This document shows, piece by piece, positions 18,584 to 27,351 of a stretch of DNA of 64,000 nucleotides. Below the pieces are notes generated by a model. That model had not been told where the DNA came from, did not search any database, and saw only the letters and a list, made by a program, of their open reading frames with translations. Each line of letters opens with the position of its first letter. The first letter of the stretch is position 1. Source of the DNA: Echinicola sp. 20G (GTDB lineage Bacteria > Bacteroidota > Bacteroidia > Cytophagales > Cyclobacteriaceae); contig NZ_AP024154.1 in the NCBI RefSeq assembly GCF_015533855.1, forward strand, positions 2,362,501-2,426,500, read 5' to 3'. Position numbers and translations under genes: made by a program.

Positions 18584-21500
18584 ATGAAAAAACTATTACT
18601 TAAACTCGGTAGTACCCCTGCTATTATACTTGTGGTGCTACTGTGTATAGGGAAGATAGGCGAGTTGTATGGCCGGGGAGTAGGTGAGCTCAAACAAAAG
18701 AATGGAAAAGAAGAGGCAATTCTACTGAATGTAGCATTCAAAAACCATAGTTTGGAAGCTGCTTTTGGATTAATTGAAAAATCGGCTCCTATTAAATTTT
18801 CTTATGACAGTGAAGATTTGGATCCAGCGATTAGACTTACCAAGACATTCAAAAATGTGCAGTTGAATGATGTATTGGGCTATATCGCAAATCAATCCTT
18901 ATTAGATTTTAAAAGAATTAATAATACAGTTAATGTTGTCAAGTCCAAACGGACAAATCCTGAAGTTAAAAAAGAGAAGGTAGAAGAAAGGACTATTACT
19001 GGTATAGTCAAAGACAGTGAGGGAGTGACGATTCCGGGAGCTAATGTGACAGAAGTAGGTACGACGAATGGCGTTGCGACCAATGTGGATGGAGAGTTTT
19101 CATTAAAGTTGATTACAGCTAGCCCAAAGATTTTAGTGTCATTTGTTGGCTTTGAGCCTATAGAGGTGGAAATAGGGGCGTCTAGCCGATATGAGGTTGT
19201 ACTTCATGAAGATACTGAAGCTTTGGAAGAAGTCGTGGTGGTGGGCTTTGGAGAGCAGAAGAAAGTAAGTTTGGTAGGATCCCAATCAACTATAAAAGCC
19301 CGGGAACTTAAGTTGCCAAACAGAAGCTTGACCAATTCCCTAGGTGGTAGATTAGCAGGTGTTGTTTCAGTACAGAGAAGTGGGGAGCCTGGATATGATG
19401 GTGCGGATATATTTATTCGAGGCATTGCTACATTTGGATCAAGTCCGCGTAGTCCTTTGCTAATAGTGGACGGTGTACCGGATAGAGGGATCAATAATAT
19501 TAACCCGGAAGACATAGAGAGTTTTACAGTTTTGAAGGATGCTTCTGCTACCGCAGTATACGGTGCAAGAGGAGCCAATGGGGTGATCATTATCAATACA
19601 AAATCCGGTCAAGCGGGAAAACCTCAAATCAATGTGGAAATCAATCATGCTGTCACACAATTTACTCAGCTGCCAGAATTTGTAGAAGCAGCAGATTTCA
19701 TGCGACTTTATAACGAAGGATTAGAAGTTAGGGGTAGAAACCCACAGTATTCTGAAGAACAAATCCTTAAGCATATTTCAGGAGAAGATCCTGATTTGTA
19801 TCCTGATGTGAATTGGTATGATGAGCTTTTTAATAAATATGGGTACAACAGAAGTGCCAATGTGAATGTTAGGGGAGGGTCGGATTTCGCCAACTACTAT
19901 GTGTCTGCAGGATACTTCTCTGAAACGGGCATGTTGAAGAACGATGAGGTGCAGTCTTATAATTCCCAGTTAAAAGTCGATCGATTCAATTTCCTGACAA
20001 ATGTGGATGTAAAGGTGACCAAGACCACTAAACTGGAATTGGGGATTAGCGGTTTTATCATCAATGGGAATTATCCTGGTGTGGGAACCGGAGATCTATT
20101 TGATCAGGCCACCCAAACACCACCCCATGTTATTCCTCCAAGGTATTCTAATGGGCTGTGGCCGCAAGGATCCGGAGGCGGAAATATCCCTAATCCCTAC
20201 AAAAACTTGACGCAGTCCGGCTATGCTACCGAATTCAGAAATACTATCCGGTCAAATATTCGCCTCAGGCAGGAACTTGATGTTATAACAGAAGGGCTCA
20301 GTGCAAACACCATGTTTTCTTTTGATGCCTATGGTTGGAATAACCTGAACAGAACAAGAAGTGTACAGACCTATTTTGCTACAGGAAGAGATGAAAATGG
20401 TGAACTGATAACTCAAGTAGTTAATGCTGGGTCAGACGTACTTGGATTTGAAAATTCCCGTGGGGGAAACAGAAAATTTTATACGCAAACGGACATCAAT
20501 TATAACCGTTCATTTGGCAAACACGATGTTTCAGGCCTATTGTTGTATTATCAGTCCGATTATGTTAATGGTGACGCAGGTGACTTAATAGCCTCAATCC
20601 CTTTTAGGCATAGAGGGATTTCAGGAAGAGGAACCTATGGTTATGATGATAGGTATTTTACAGAAGTCAATTTTGGGTATTCAGGTTCAGAAAACTTCTC
20701 TCCGAAGAAAAGATTTGGTTTTTTTCCTTCCTTTGGTATAGGGTGGATGGTATCTAATGAAGAGTTTTTTCAGCCCATTAAAAATGTAATCAGTCATTTG
20801 AAATTCCGGTATACCTATGGGCTGACCGGAAATAGTGATACAGGCTCAAGGTTCCTTTTCCAAACAAGAATTGATGATGCTGATGGCTATACTTTTGGTG
20901 TTCCGGGTAATACCAGAAGTTGGGATGGCCTTCAAGAAGGCCAAGTAGGGTCAGACGTAACTTGGGAAACAGGTAAGCGCCATAATCTAGGGATAGAAAT
21001 CAATTCATTGGATGACGACCTTTCCTTGATCGTGGAGCTTTTTAAAGAACGTCGTACAGGGATTTTGTTGATACAAAATGATATTCCGGGAGCCTCAGGA
21101 TTCACATCCAATATCCCCTATGGCAATATAGGGATTACAGAAAATAGAGGAATTGATGTCACACTCAATTATAATAAATATTTCCCGACAAGCTCTCTTT
21201 TTGACTTCGTATCGTTTAGGGGAACATTTAATTACAACCAAAATAAAAATGTATATGATGGACTTCCTCCTTGGCAACATCCTTGGGAAAATAGAGTGGG
21301 GCATCGCATAGACCAGCGATTTGGCTATGTAGCCTTGGGCTTATTTGAAGATGAGGAAGATATCCTGAATTCTCCTGAGCAGGCTGGAGATATCCGTCCC
21401 GGGGATATTAAATACCAGGATTTAAATGGTGATGGTATGATCAATAGTTATGACCAGAAAGCCATTGGTTATGGATCGATTCCTCAGATTTTGTATGGGC

Positions 21501-21976
21501 TTAATTTGGGAGTAGGGATCAAACGCTTTGAATTTGTGGTGTTTTTCCAAGGAGCTGGAAAATCTGATTTTATGTATTCAGGAGGAACAGGTACCACTCC
21601 TTTTTCAGAAGGCCCAACAAGGGGAAATCTATATAATAAAGTGCTGGATCGGTGGACTCCGGAAAATCCGAACCCTAATGCCTTTTACCCCAGGTTGTCC
21701 ACCAGGCAGGATGTGACTACAAACTATTATGGAAGTACTTGGTGGCTGTACCGGTCAGATTATATCAGGCTGAAAAATGCTGAGGTAGCTTATAATTTCA
21801 GCATGGATGCCTTGGGGAAATTTGGCATGAAAAACCTTAGGGTGTATGTGAATGGGACTAATCTCTTGACCTTCTCTCCCTGGAAAATATGGGATCCTGA
21901 ATTGGGTGATGGCAGAGGAACAGCATACCCCAATACGACCGCCATTAACCTTGGTGTACGAGCTAGCTTTCAATAA
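18584..21976 (+). CDS. SusC/RagA-type TonB-linked outer-membrane transporter, module 1
   Basis: A 1130-residue TonB-dependent importer for an oligosaccharide or glycopeptide. After an N-terminal hydrophobic export signal (about residues 10-30) comes an STN signalling domain (about 47-120), a carboxypeptidase-regulatory-like domain (about 137-212: TGIVKDSEGVTIPGANV), the link motif EEVVVVGFGEQKK, the plug (IFIRGIATFG, LLIVDGVPDRGI, LKDASATAVYGARGANGVI) and a C-terminal beta barrel ending in an aromatic strand. The STN domain pairs it with the FecR protein upstream. It is closely similar to the SusC of module 2 over the plug. SusD follows after 13 bases. Confidence 0.96.
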   Translation: MKKLLLKLGSTPAIILVVLLCIGKIGELYGRGVGELKQKNGKEEAILLNVAFKNHSLEAAFGLIEKSAPIKFSYDSEDLDPAIRLTKTFKNVQLNDVLGYIANQSLLDFKRINNTVNVVKSKRTNPEVKKEKVEERTITGIVKDSEGVTIPGANVTEVGTTNGVATNVDGEFSLKLITASPKILVSFVGFEPIEVEIGASSRYEVVLHEDTEALEEVVVVGFGEQKKVSLVGSQSTIKARELKLPNRSLTNSLGGRLAGVVSVQRSGEPGYDGADIFIRGIATFGSSPRSPLLIVDGVPDRGINNINPEDIESFTVLKDASATAVYGARGANGVIIINTKSGQAGKPQINVEINHAVTQFTQLPEFVEAADFMRLYNEGLEVRGRNPQYSEEQILKHISGEDPDLYPDVNWYDELFNKYGYNRSANVNVRGGSDFANYYVSAGYFSETGMLKNDEVQSYNSQLKVDRFNFLTNVDVKVTKTTKLELGISGFIINGNYPGVGTGDLFDQATQTPPHVIPPRYSNGLWPQGSGGGNIPNPYKNLTQSGYATEFRNTIRSNIRLRQELDVITEGLSANTMFSFDAYGWNNLNRTRSVQTYFATGRDENGELITQVVNAGSDVLGFENSRGGNRKFYTQTDINYNRSFGKHDVSGLLLYYQSDYVNGDAGDLIASIPFRHRGISGRGTYGYDDRYFTEVNFGYSGSENFSPKKRFGFFPSFGIGWMVSNEEFFQPIKNVISHLKFRYTYGLTGNSDTGSRFLFQTRIDDADGYTFGVPGNTRSWDGLQEGQVGSDVTWETGKRHNLGIEINSLDDDLSLIVELFKERRTGILLIQNDIPGASGFTSNIPYGNIGITENRGIDVTLNYNKYFPTSSLFDFVSFRGTFNYNQNKNVYDGLPPWQHPWENRVGHRIDQRFGYVALGLFEDEEDILNSPEQAGDIRPGDIKYQDLNGDGMINSYDQKAIGYGSIPQILYGLNLGVGIKRFEFVVFFQGAGKSDFMYSGGTGTTPFSEGPTRGNLYNKVLDRWTPENPNPNAFYPRLSTRQDVTTNYYGSTWWLYRSDYIRLKNAEVAYNFSMDALGKFGMKNLRVYVNGTNLLTFSPWKIWDPELGDGRGTAYPNTTAINLGVRASFQ

Positions 21977-21989
21977 AACCTAGAGGAAA

Positions 21990-23822
21990 ATGATGAACTT
22001 TAAAGAAAAAAAATATAGATTAATTGCTTTGGCCTTAATAGGGCAGCTACTTTTCTCTTCAAGTTGTAATGAGGACTTTTTGAACACTGTTCCAGATAAT
22101 ATCACTACACTAGAAGACGTGTTTACCAACAAAAACATGACTGAGGAATGGCTGGCAAGGATATATAATCCAATTCCCCAAATGTGGGATCAGCCTTACG
22201 GTACGCCATGGAGTGGGCAGTCTGATGAAGTAAACTATGCTTGGTCACAACCAGCTATCAATTCCGGGGCGCTTACACCAGTAAATACTAGCCCCAATCA
22301 TTGGGATTGGTATTATCAAACCATTAGGTCAGCAGGTATTTTTCTCGAAAATATTGATATGAACCAGGAAATATTGGAGCAACCAGGGGGACAGCAGTTG
22401 ATTGCGCAATACAAAGGAGAAGCCAGGTTTTTGAGAGCATATTTCTATTGGTTGATGATGAAGCAGTATGGACCAATAGTGATTATGGGTGAAAGTACAT
22501 TGTCGCCAGACGCCGATTATCAAATCCCTAGAAGTACTTGGGATGAATGTGTAAGTTATGTGCTCTCTGAAATGGATAAGGCCCATGAGCTGGTTCCTGA
22601 AAAGCACTTAAACCCTAACAATCCCAATCAAGAGGATTTGCAGCAAACAGGTAGAATGACCAAACCAATCATCAAAGCAGTACAATCACAAATTTTGCTG
22701 TATCATGCCAGTCCTTTGTTTAATGGAAATACAAGCTTGGCCAACTTCAAAAACCAAGATGGGACAGTTCTATTTAACCAGACTTATGAAGAGGCAAGAT
22801 GGAAAAATGCAGCAGATGCAGCAAAAGAAGTGATCGATATGGGATTATGGGGGCTTTATGAAGTAGATCATGAAGATCCTTTTGTGAAAGGATACCTTTC
22901 CTGCAAAGAATTGATGTACAATGGTTGGGATACCGAGGGTATTTGGTTGAGACCGGACAATAATGTTAATGGTTCTTGGGAAAGACATTGTTCTCCAAGA
23001 AATGCCAATGGCCAAGCCTGGAATGGAATTGCCGTTACCCAAGAGATGGTGGATGATTTTAGAATGGCTAATGGTAAAAGTATAGATAACCCGACAAGTG
23101 GATATACTGAAACAGGGTTTACTTCAGAGGCGAGTGAATATTATGCGTCGGGTACTTATAATATGTATGTTGGAAGGGAACCTAGGTTTTATGTTAATGT
23201 AACATTTAATGGGGCGACAGTGCCAGTGGTGTCAGTACCAGGATCTGATTATGTGGAATTCTATTTAAGTGGCAATAGTGGTAAGCAAGGGGCTCCAAGA
23301 GACTGGCCAATTACAGGGTATACCGCAAGGAAGAACATCCACCCTAACACGGACTTCAGGAGTGGAACAAGTTTTACCAGACCTGCCATGATGATCCGTC
23401 TGGGAGAGATCTACCTGAACTATATTGAGGCACTCAATGAATATTCTCCAGGCCACCCTGATATATTGATTTATCTCAACAAAATCAGGAACCGAGGGGG
23501 ACTGGAAGATTATGAAGGAGATACTGATCAGGTTACTATGCGAAAAGAAATCCGCTTGGAAAGACAGATAGAATTGATGTATGAGGGACATCGCTACTGG
23601 GATGTCAGAAGATGGAAAATCCCTGAAAATGAAGAAGATCATCAAGGTGGTGCTTTCCATGGGATGAATATAGAGGAAGGGAGTTATTTGTCAGATCCAG
23701 CTTTTCATCAAAGAGTGGTTGCGTTTACGCGAGCTGACTGGAGAGATAAATTCTATTTTTATCCAATTCCTCAGCGGGAAATAGATCGAAATAAGGTCTT
23801 GGTGCAATTTCCCGGTTACTAA
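21990..23822 (+). CDS. SusD/RagB-type surface glycan-binding lipoprotein, module 1
   Basis: A 610-residue lipoprotein that caps the SusC barrel and binds substrate at the cell surface. The signal peptide ends LLFSSSC with acidic residues after the cysteine (NEDF), a typical surface export signal. SusD hallmarks are the helical TPR-like core (EARFLRAYFYWLMMKQYGPIVI) and the C-terminal region (RLGEIYLNYIEALNEY, RKEIRLERQIELMYEGHRYWDVRRWK, YPIPQREIDRN). ATG codons at 21990 and 21993 are both possible; TAGAGGAAA lies just upstream. Confidence 0.96.
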   Translation: MMNFKEKKYRLIALALIGQLLFSSSCNEDFLNTVPDNITTLEDVFTNKNMTEEWLARIYNPIPQMWDQPYGTPWSGQSDEVNYAWSQPAINSGALTPVNTSPNHWDWYYQTIRSAGIFLENIDMNQEILEQPGGQQLIAQYKGEARFLRAYFYWLMMKQYGPIVIMGESTLSPDADYQIPRSTWDECVSYVLSEMDKAHELVPEKHLNPNNPNQEDLQQTGRMTKPIIKAVQSQILLYHASPLFNGNTSLANFKNQDGTVLFNQTYEEARWKNAADAAKEVIDMGLWGLYEVDHEDPFVKGYLSCKELMYNGWDTEGIWLRPDNNVNGSWERHCSPRNANGQAWNGIAVTQEMVDDFRMANGKSIDNPTSGYTETGFTSEASEYYASGTYNMYVGREPRFYVNVTFNGATVPVVSVPGSDYVEFYLSGNSGKQGAPRDWPITGYTARKNIHPNTDFRSGTSFTRPAMMIRLGEIYLNYIEALNEYSPGHPDILIYLNKIRNRGGLEDYEGDTDQVTMRKEIRLERQIELMYEGHRYWDVRRWKIPENEEDHQGGAFHGMNIEEGSYLSDPAFHQRVVAFTRADWRDKFYFYPIPQREIDRNKVLVQFPGY

Positions 23823-23864
23823 TTGAGTGGCTGTTTTATCCCACAATTAAACTTGTAGAATAAT

Positions 23865-24827
23865 ATGAAAAGACATAATATATTGTATTGGACGCTTGCA
23901 GCTATCCTTAGTATGGCTGCATTGTCCTCTTGCGAAAATGACGAGGCTGAAATCAGCCCTTATGCGCAAATTTATATGCCTCAGGCCATTGATAAGCCTT
24001 ATCAACATACTTTGGTGCTGAAAGATAGTGCACAGGCTTTGGTTTTTGGAGCTGCTTATGGCTCTCCTGATATTCTGAATACAACTATGGGGGTTCAGTT
24101 TGCGGTAGCTCCTGAAATGGTAGATACCTATAATCAGGAAAATGGGACCAATTATGATATGGCTCCAGAAGGGAGCTATGAGTTGTCAGGTAATCAGGTG
24201 TCGATAGATGGAGAACAAATGCGATCAGAAGCCTTGAAGGTATGGGTTACTCCAACTAATGGCTTTGATTTTGAGACCAAATACTTACTGCCTGTGACAA
24301 TTAAGTCTGTGCAAAGTGAATTGCCTATAAATGAGTCCTTGCGGACTACTTATTTCTTGATAGATGCAGAGCCTCCTGTTTATGAAGCGTTTAGTAGAGC
24401 CTCTTGGACTGTTTTATCCGTGTCCTCTGAAGAGGTGTCAGGAGAAGGTGAAAACAATGGGCATGCAAAGCATACCTTGGATGATAATATTGATACATTT
24501 TGGCATACGCAGTGGCAAGGGGCATTACCTGGCTTGCCGCACGACATAGCAGTTGATATGGGAGAAAGTAAGTTGGTAAATGGGTTTTCATTTATCCAAA
24601 GGCAAAATAGAGGAACCGGAAATGTGAATGCAATATTTGTGGAACTAAGTGAAGATGGAACAAACTGGGAACAAGTAGAGATTTTTCCAGGAAATCTTCC
24701 AGACGATAATAACAATAACCCAGTGTTCTTAAAGAGTCCCCAAAACGCCAGGTATTTTAGGGTGACGATCACGAGCACTCATGGTAATACACAATTTACG
24801 CACCTAGCTGAGATATACGGATTCTAA
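23865..24827 (+). CDS. Surface lipoprotein with DUF1735-like and discoidin domains
   Basis: A 320-residue lipoprotein (lipobox AALSSC, then ENDEAE). Residues about 25-170 look like the DUF1735 or BT_3987-type N-terminal domain found in SusD-linked glycan-binding proteins. Residues about 184-320 are an F5/8 type C (discoidin, CBM32-like) domain with VSSEEVSGEGENNGHA and TFWHTQW. It is the last gene of module 1, ends 31 bases before a terminator, and probably binds the same glycan as the SusCD pair (a SusE/F-like role). The discoidin tail is shared with three proteins of module 2. Confidence 0.88.
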   Translation: MKRHNILYWTLAAILSMAALSSCENDEAEISPYAQIYMPQAIDKPYQHTLVLKDSAQALVFGAAYGSPDILNTTMGVQFAVAPEMVDTYNQENGTNYDMAPEGSYELSGNQVSIDGEQMRSEALKVWVTPTNGFDFETKYLLPVTIKSVQSELPINESLRTTYFLIDAEPPVYEAFSRASWTVLSVSSEEVSGEGENNGHAKHTLDDNIDTFWHTQWQGALPGLPHDIAVDMGESKLVNGFSFIQRQNRGTGNVNAIFVELSEDGTNWEQVEIFPGNLPDDNNNNPVFLKSPQNARYFRVTITSTHGNTQFTHLAEIYGF

Positions 24828-24857
24828 TAGGAATTTCAGATCGGTAAATAGAAGTTA

Positions 24858-24895
24858 AATCAGCTCCAATTTTTTTGGAGCTGATTTTGTTTTTT
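24858..24895 (+). terminator. Terminator at the end of module 1
   Basis: A perfect 12-bp stem (AATCAGCTCCAA with its complement) has a five-T loop and is followed by TTGTTTTTT. Confidence 0.93.
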
Positions 24896-25274
24896 ATGGA
24901 GGAGGTAGAATATAAATACTTTATTAGACTTTGAAGAGGCAAATAAAGTATTTGGTTGTTTTAAAAAGTAGTTAGTCAGAGTATTGTGATTGGTTTGGCG
25001 CTGTGAAGCTTTTTGTTAAAAAGGTATTCAGTGAAATAGTATCATCCTAATCCAATATGAAGGATATAAATCTAAAGTCAGATGAATTTGAAATAAAGGT
25101 TTACAAACCTCATAATGGAGCGGTAAAGATTTTAAATTTCCCTAAAGTATTGATATGAAGTTTTTTGTATGGTAAAGGAAATAAAATGAAAAAAATTAAT
25201 AATGTTATGATTATTAATTTTTTATGTTAATATTGTGAGTGCTTCAAAAAGCAAAAACCCGTCCCACCCATTAT
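24896..25274. other. Intergenic region between modules 1 and 2
   Basis: AT-rich DNA upstream of the second sigma gene. It contains a 33-codon ORF at 25057-25158 (MKDINLKSDEFEIKVYKPHN and so on) with no recognisable family, and a perfect 13-bp AT-only palindrome at 25190-25223. I see no other gene. Confidence 0.5.
25190..25223. repeat. 13-bp perfect inverted repeat upstream of the module 2 sigma gene
   Basis: AAAAAATTAATAA (25190-25202) and TTATTAATTTTTT (25211-25223) are exact complements separated by eight bases. The dyad ends 51 bases before the sigma ATG. It could be an operator, an AT-only hairpin in the leader, or a weak terminator for a short upstream transcript. Confidence 0.6.
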
Positions 25275-25844
25275 ATGATAGAAAGAAGCCTCGATATTGA
25301 ACTTATTAATCGAATGCGACATGATGATACTGCCGCTTTTAGAGAAGTTTTTGAAAAGTATTGGGAACAATTGTATGCTGCTACTTTTAAAAGGCTGGCG
25401 TCTCAGCCACTATCAGAGGATATTGTCCAAGAGGTTTTTGCAGATATATGGAAAAGAAGAAAAACGCTCAGGATAAAGACCAACTTTCAGAGTTACTTAC
25501 ATACTGCAGTCAAGTATCACGTTTATAAAGCCATAGAGCAAAGAAAATGGGATGGTAGTTTGGAAAGAATCCATCAGTCGCATCTTGGATCAAAATCCAA
25601 TGAGGTTGAATTTGATGAGTTATTTGATCAGCTGGAAGTAGCCTTGGAAAAATTACCGGAGAGACAGCAACTGATTTTTAAGATGAGCAGGTTTGAAGGA
25701 CTCAAATGTAAAGAAATAGCAGAGAAGCTTCAGTTGTCTCAACAGACCGTTCATAACAACCTCCACAAATCGCTCAGCTCATTACGAGTGGAGTTAAAGG
25801 ACTATGCTCCTTTGTTTTTTTTAATGCTTGTTGCTGCAAATTGA
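25275..25844 (+). CDS. ECF sigma factor of module 2
   Basis: A 189-residue ECF sigma factor. Region 2 is FREVFEKYWEQLYAATFKRL followed by EDIVQEVFADIWKRRKTL. Region 4 is LPERQQLIFKMSRFEGLKCKE plus IAEKLQLSQQTVHNNLHKSLSSLR. The frame reaches a GTG at 25239, but the ATG at 25275 (MIERSLDIELI) is the better start by family N-terminus. The C-terminus is hydrophobic (PLFFLMLVAAN). It should direct RNA polymerase to the SusC operon downstream under control of the FecR protein at 26303. Confidence 0.93.
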   Translation: MIERSLDIELINRMRHDDTAAFREVFEKYWEQLYAATFKRLASQPLSEDIVQEVFADIWKRRKTLRIKTNFQSYLHTAVKYHVYKAIEQRKWDGSLERIHQSHLGSKSNEVEFDELFDQLEVALEKLPERQQLIFKMSRFEGLKCKEIAEKLQLSQQTVHNNLHKSLSSLRVELKDYAPLFFLMLVAAN

Positions 25845-26302
25845 TTTTACCAAGCTGCTAACTTGAATAATCGTAGGCCTATTATAAAGCTTCTATAATT
25901 GTTGTGGAAAGATTTTTCCAAATAGGAACACTTTTTAAAGAGCTTCAGACATAATTTCCCTTCTTCATATTTATCCCGTAGGTTTTCAGAGAATAGATAA
26001 TCTTTTGAACTGTTATTGACTGATTTTGATATTAATTCAGATGAAATTATGGCGAGTATCTATTGGGTAATTCATTTGTTTCGTTAATTAAATGAATTTT
26101 AGTAATAATTATATTTTTTGAGTTAAATGTATGTTATTTTTTTTATAAACATAATATTAAAGGGGTTGTGTTGGTTTTTTCGTAATTAACAACTAACTAT
26201 TGAATGATTTTATGAATTAAGATTGGTGTTTTTTAAATGTTTTTGATAATAAATATTGAATCTTAGAGGTAGTAAAATGGAGTTTTCATCACTTAGAGAT
26301 AT
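25845..26302. other. Long AT-rich gap between sigma and fecR genes of module 2
   Basis: 458 bases with no supported gene. The other sigma-fecR gaps here are only about 66-172 bases. I see no strong hairpin with a U tract and no clear promoter; a small imperfect dyad (ATGTTAT and ATAAACAT) lies near 26130-26152. Confidence 0.5.
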
Positions 26303-27265
26303 ATGAATGATGAAAACCTAAATAAGAAGCGACTCAGACAGTTGGTCAATAAGCTTTTCAAAGCTCAGATAACCGAAGAAGAAAAGCAGTTGCTGGATGA
26401 CTGGTACCTTTCCAAAGAGAAGGAGGAGCCAGTTGTTTATACAGATCTTTCTAAAGAGGAGTATAAAGAAAAGCTCTATCAAGCTACTTTGGATAAGATC
26501 AAAAAAGGAGATACCAAACGAAAAGGGGGCTTGACTTTTTTGACCAAGTTGGCCGCATCTGTCAGTATCATCTGTGTAGCCGCTACTGTATTGTTTTATT
26601 TTTTAACAAGAACTGAACATCAAGAATTTTTGACTTATAAAAGTGAGAAAGGAGAGAGGAAGAAAATTGAGCTTCAGGATGGGTCACAAGTTTATCTTAA
26701 TGGTAATAGTGTGTTGAAAGTGAATAAGGAGTTTGATGAGGCCCGACAAGTCATGCTTGAAGGAGAGGCATTTTTTGAAGTGAAAAGAAACGAATCATTA
26801 CCATTTCAGATAAAAACTCATCAGTTGACAACAACTGTCTTGGGTACTTCATTCAATATCAATGCAAGGTATGAGGCTAATGAATCCGTAGCGGTAAAGT
26901 CAGGTAAAGTTATGGTGGCCTCAAATAGAAAAGAAGATGAAGTCATAATAGAAAAAGGTGAGCAGGCCATTTTTGACGAAAGTAATCTATCTAGTTCTCC
27001 AATCGAGAATGAGGACCTTGTATTTGGATGGCAATCCGAAAAACTGGTGTTTTTCAATGAAACCATAAACGGGGTAGCTAAAAGGTTGGAAAACTGGTAT
27101 GGTGTGGAAGTGGAAGTACTTAGCAAAACTTCAAAAGAATGTTTGATTACCGGGACTTACAATAACCTGACCATTGATCAGCTGTTAGAGATTATCCAAT
27201 ATTCAACCAATATAAATTATACCATCAATGAGAAAAAAGTAATCATTATTAATGAAGGATGTTAA
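26303..27265 (+). CDS. FecR-type anti-sigma factor of module 2
   Basis: A 320-residue inner-membrane anti-sigma factor. A cytoplasmic N-terminal helical part (residues 1-73, QLVNKLFKAQITEEEKQLLDDW) is followed by one membrane helix (about 76-99), the periplasmic FecR domain (ELQDGSQVYLNGNSVLKV, LEGEAFFEVKRN, VLGTSFNINA, VKSGKVMV) and a C-terminal DUF4974 domain (FFNETINGVAKRLENWYGVEV, GTYNNLTIDQLLEIIQYST). Its TAA overlaps the ATG of a 28-codon ORF (TAATG), which in turn overlaps the susC start. Confidence 0.94.
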   Translation: MNDENLNKKRLRQLVNKLFKAQITEEEKQLLDDWYLSKEKEEPVVYTDLSKEEYKEKLYQATLDKIKKGDTKRKGGLTFLTKLAASVSIICVAATVLFYFLTRTEHQEFLTYKSEKGERKKIELQDGSQVYLNGNSVLKVNKEFDEARQVMLEGEAFFEVKRNESLPFQIKTHQLTTTVLGTSFNINARYEANESVAVKSGKVMVASNRKEDEVIIEKGEQAIFDESNLSSSPIENEDLVFGWQSEKLVFFNETINGVAKRLENWYGVEVEVLSKTSKECLITGTYNNLTIDQLLEIIQYSTNINYTINEKKVIIINEGC

Positions 27266-27351
27266 TGGCAAAGCTGCTGGCACAGCCTTGCCTTAACTGG
27301 AGTAAAGCAATTCGAAAATCACTTAAACTCTTCACAACAATAAAATTATGA
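27265..27351 (+). CDS. Putative 28-residue leader ORF between fecR and susC, module 2
   Basis: An uninterrupted ORF whose ATG overlaps the fecR stop (TAATG, 27263-27267) and whose TGA overlaps the susC start (ATGA, 27348-27351). The peptide (MAKLLAQPCLNWSKAIRKSL, then KLFTTIKL) is basic and matches no family I know. Its first third is also a hairpin, GGCAAAGCTG with CAGCCTTGCC (27267-27292, one mismatch). The exact tiling suggests translational coupling, but a 29-codon ORF can arise by chance. Confidence 0.4.
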   Translation: MAKLLAQPCLNWSKAIRKSLKLFTTIKL

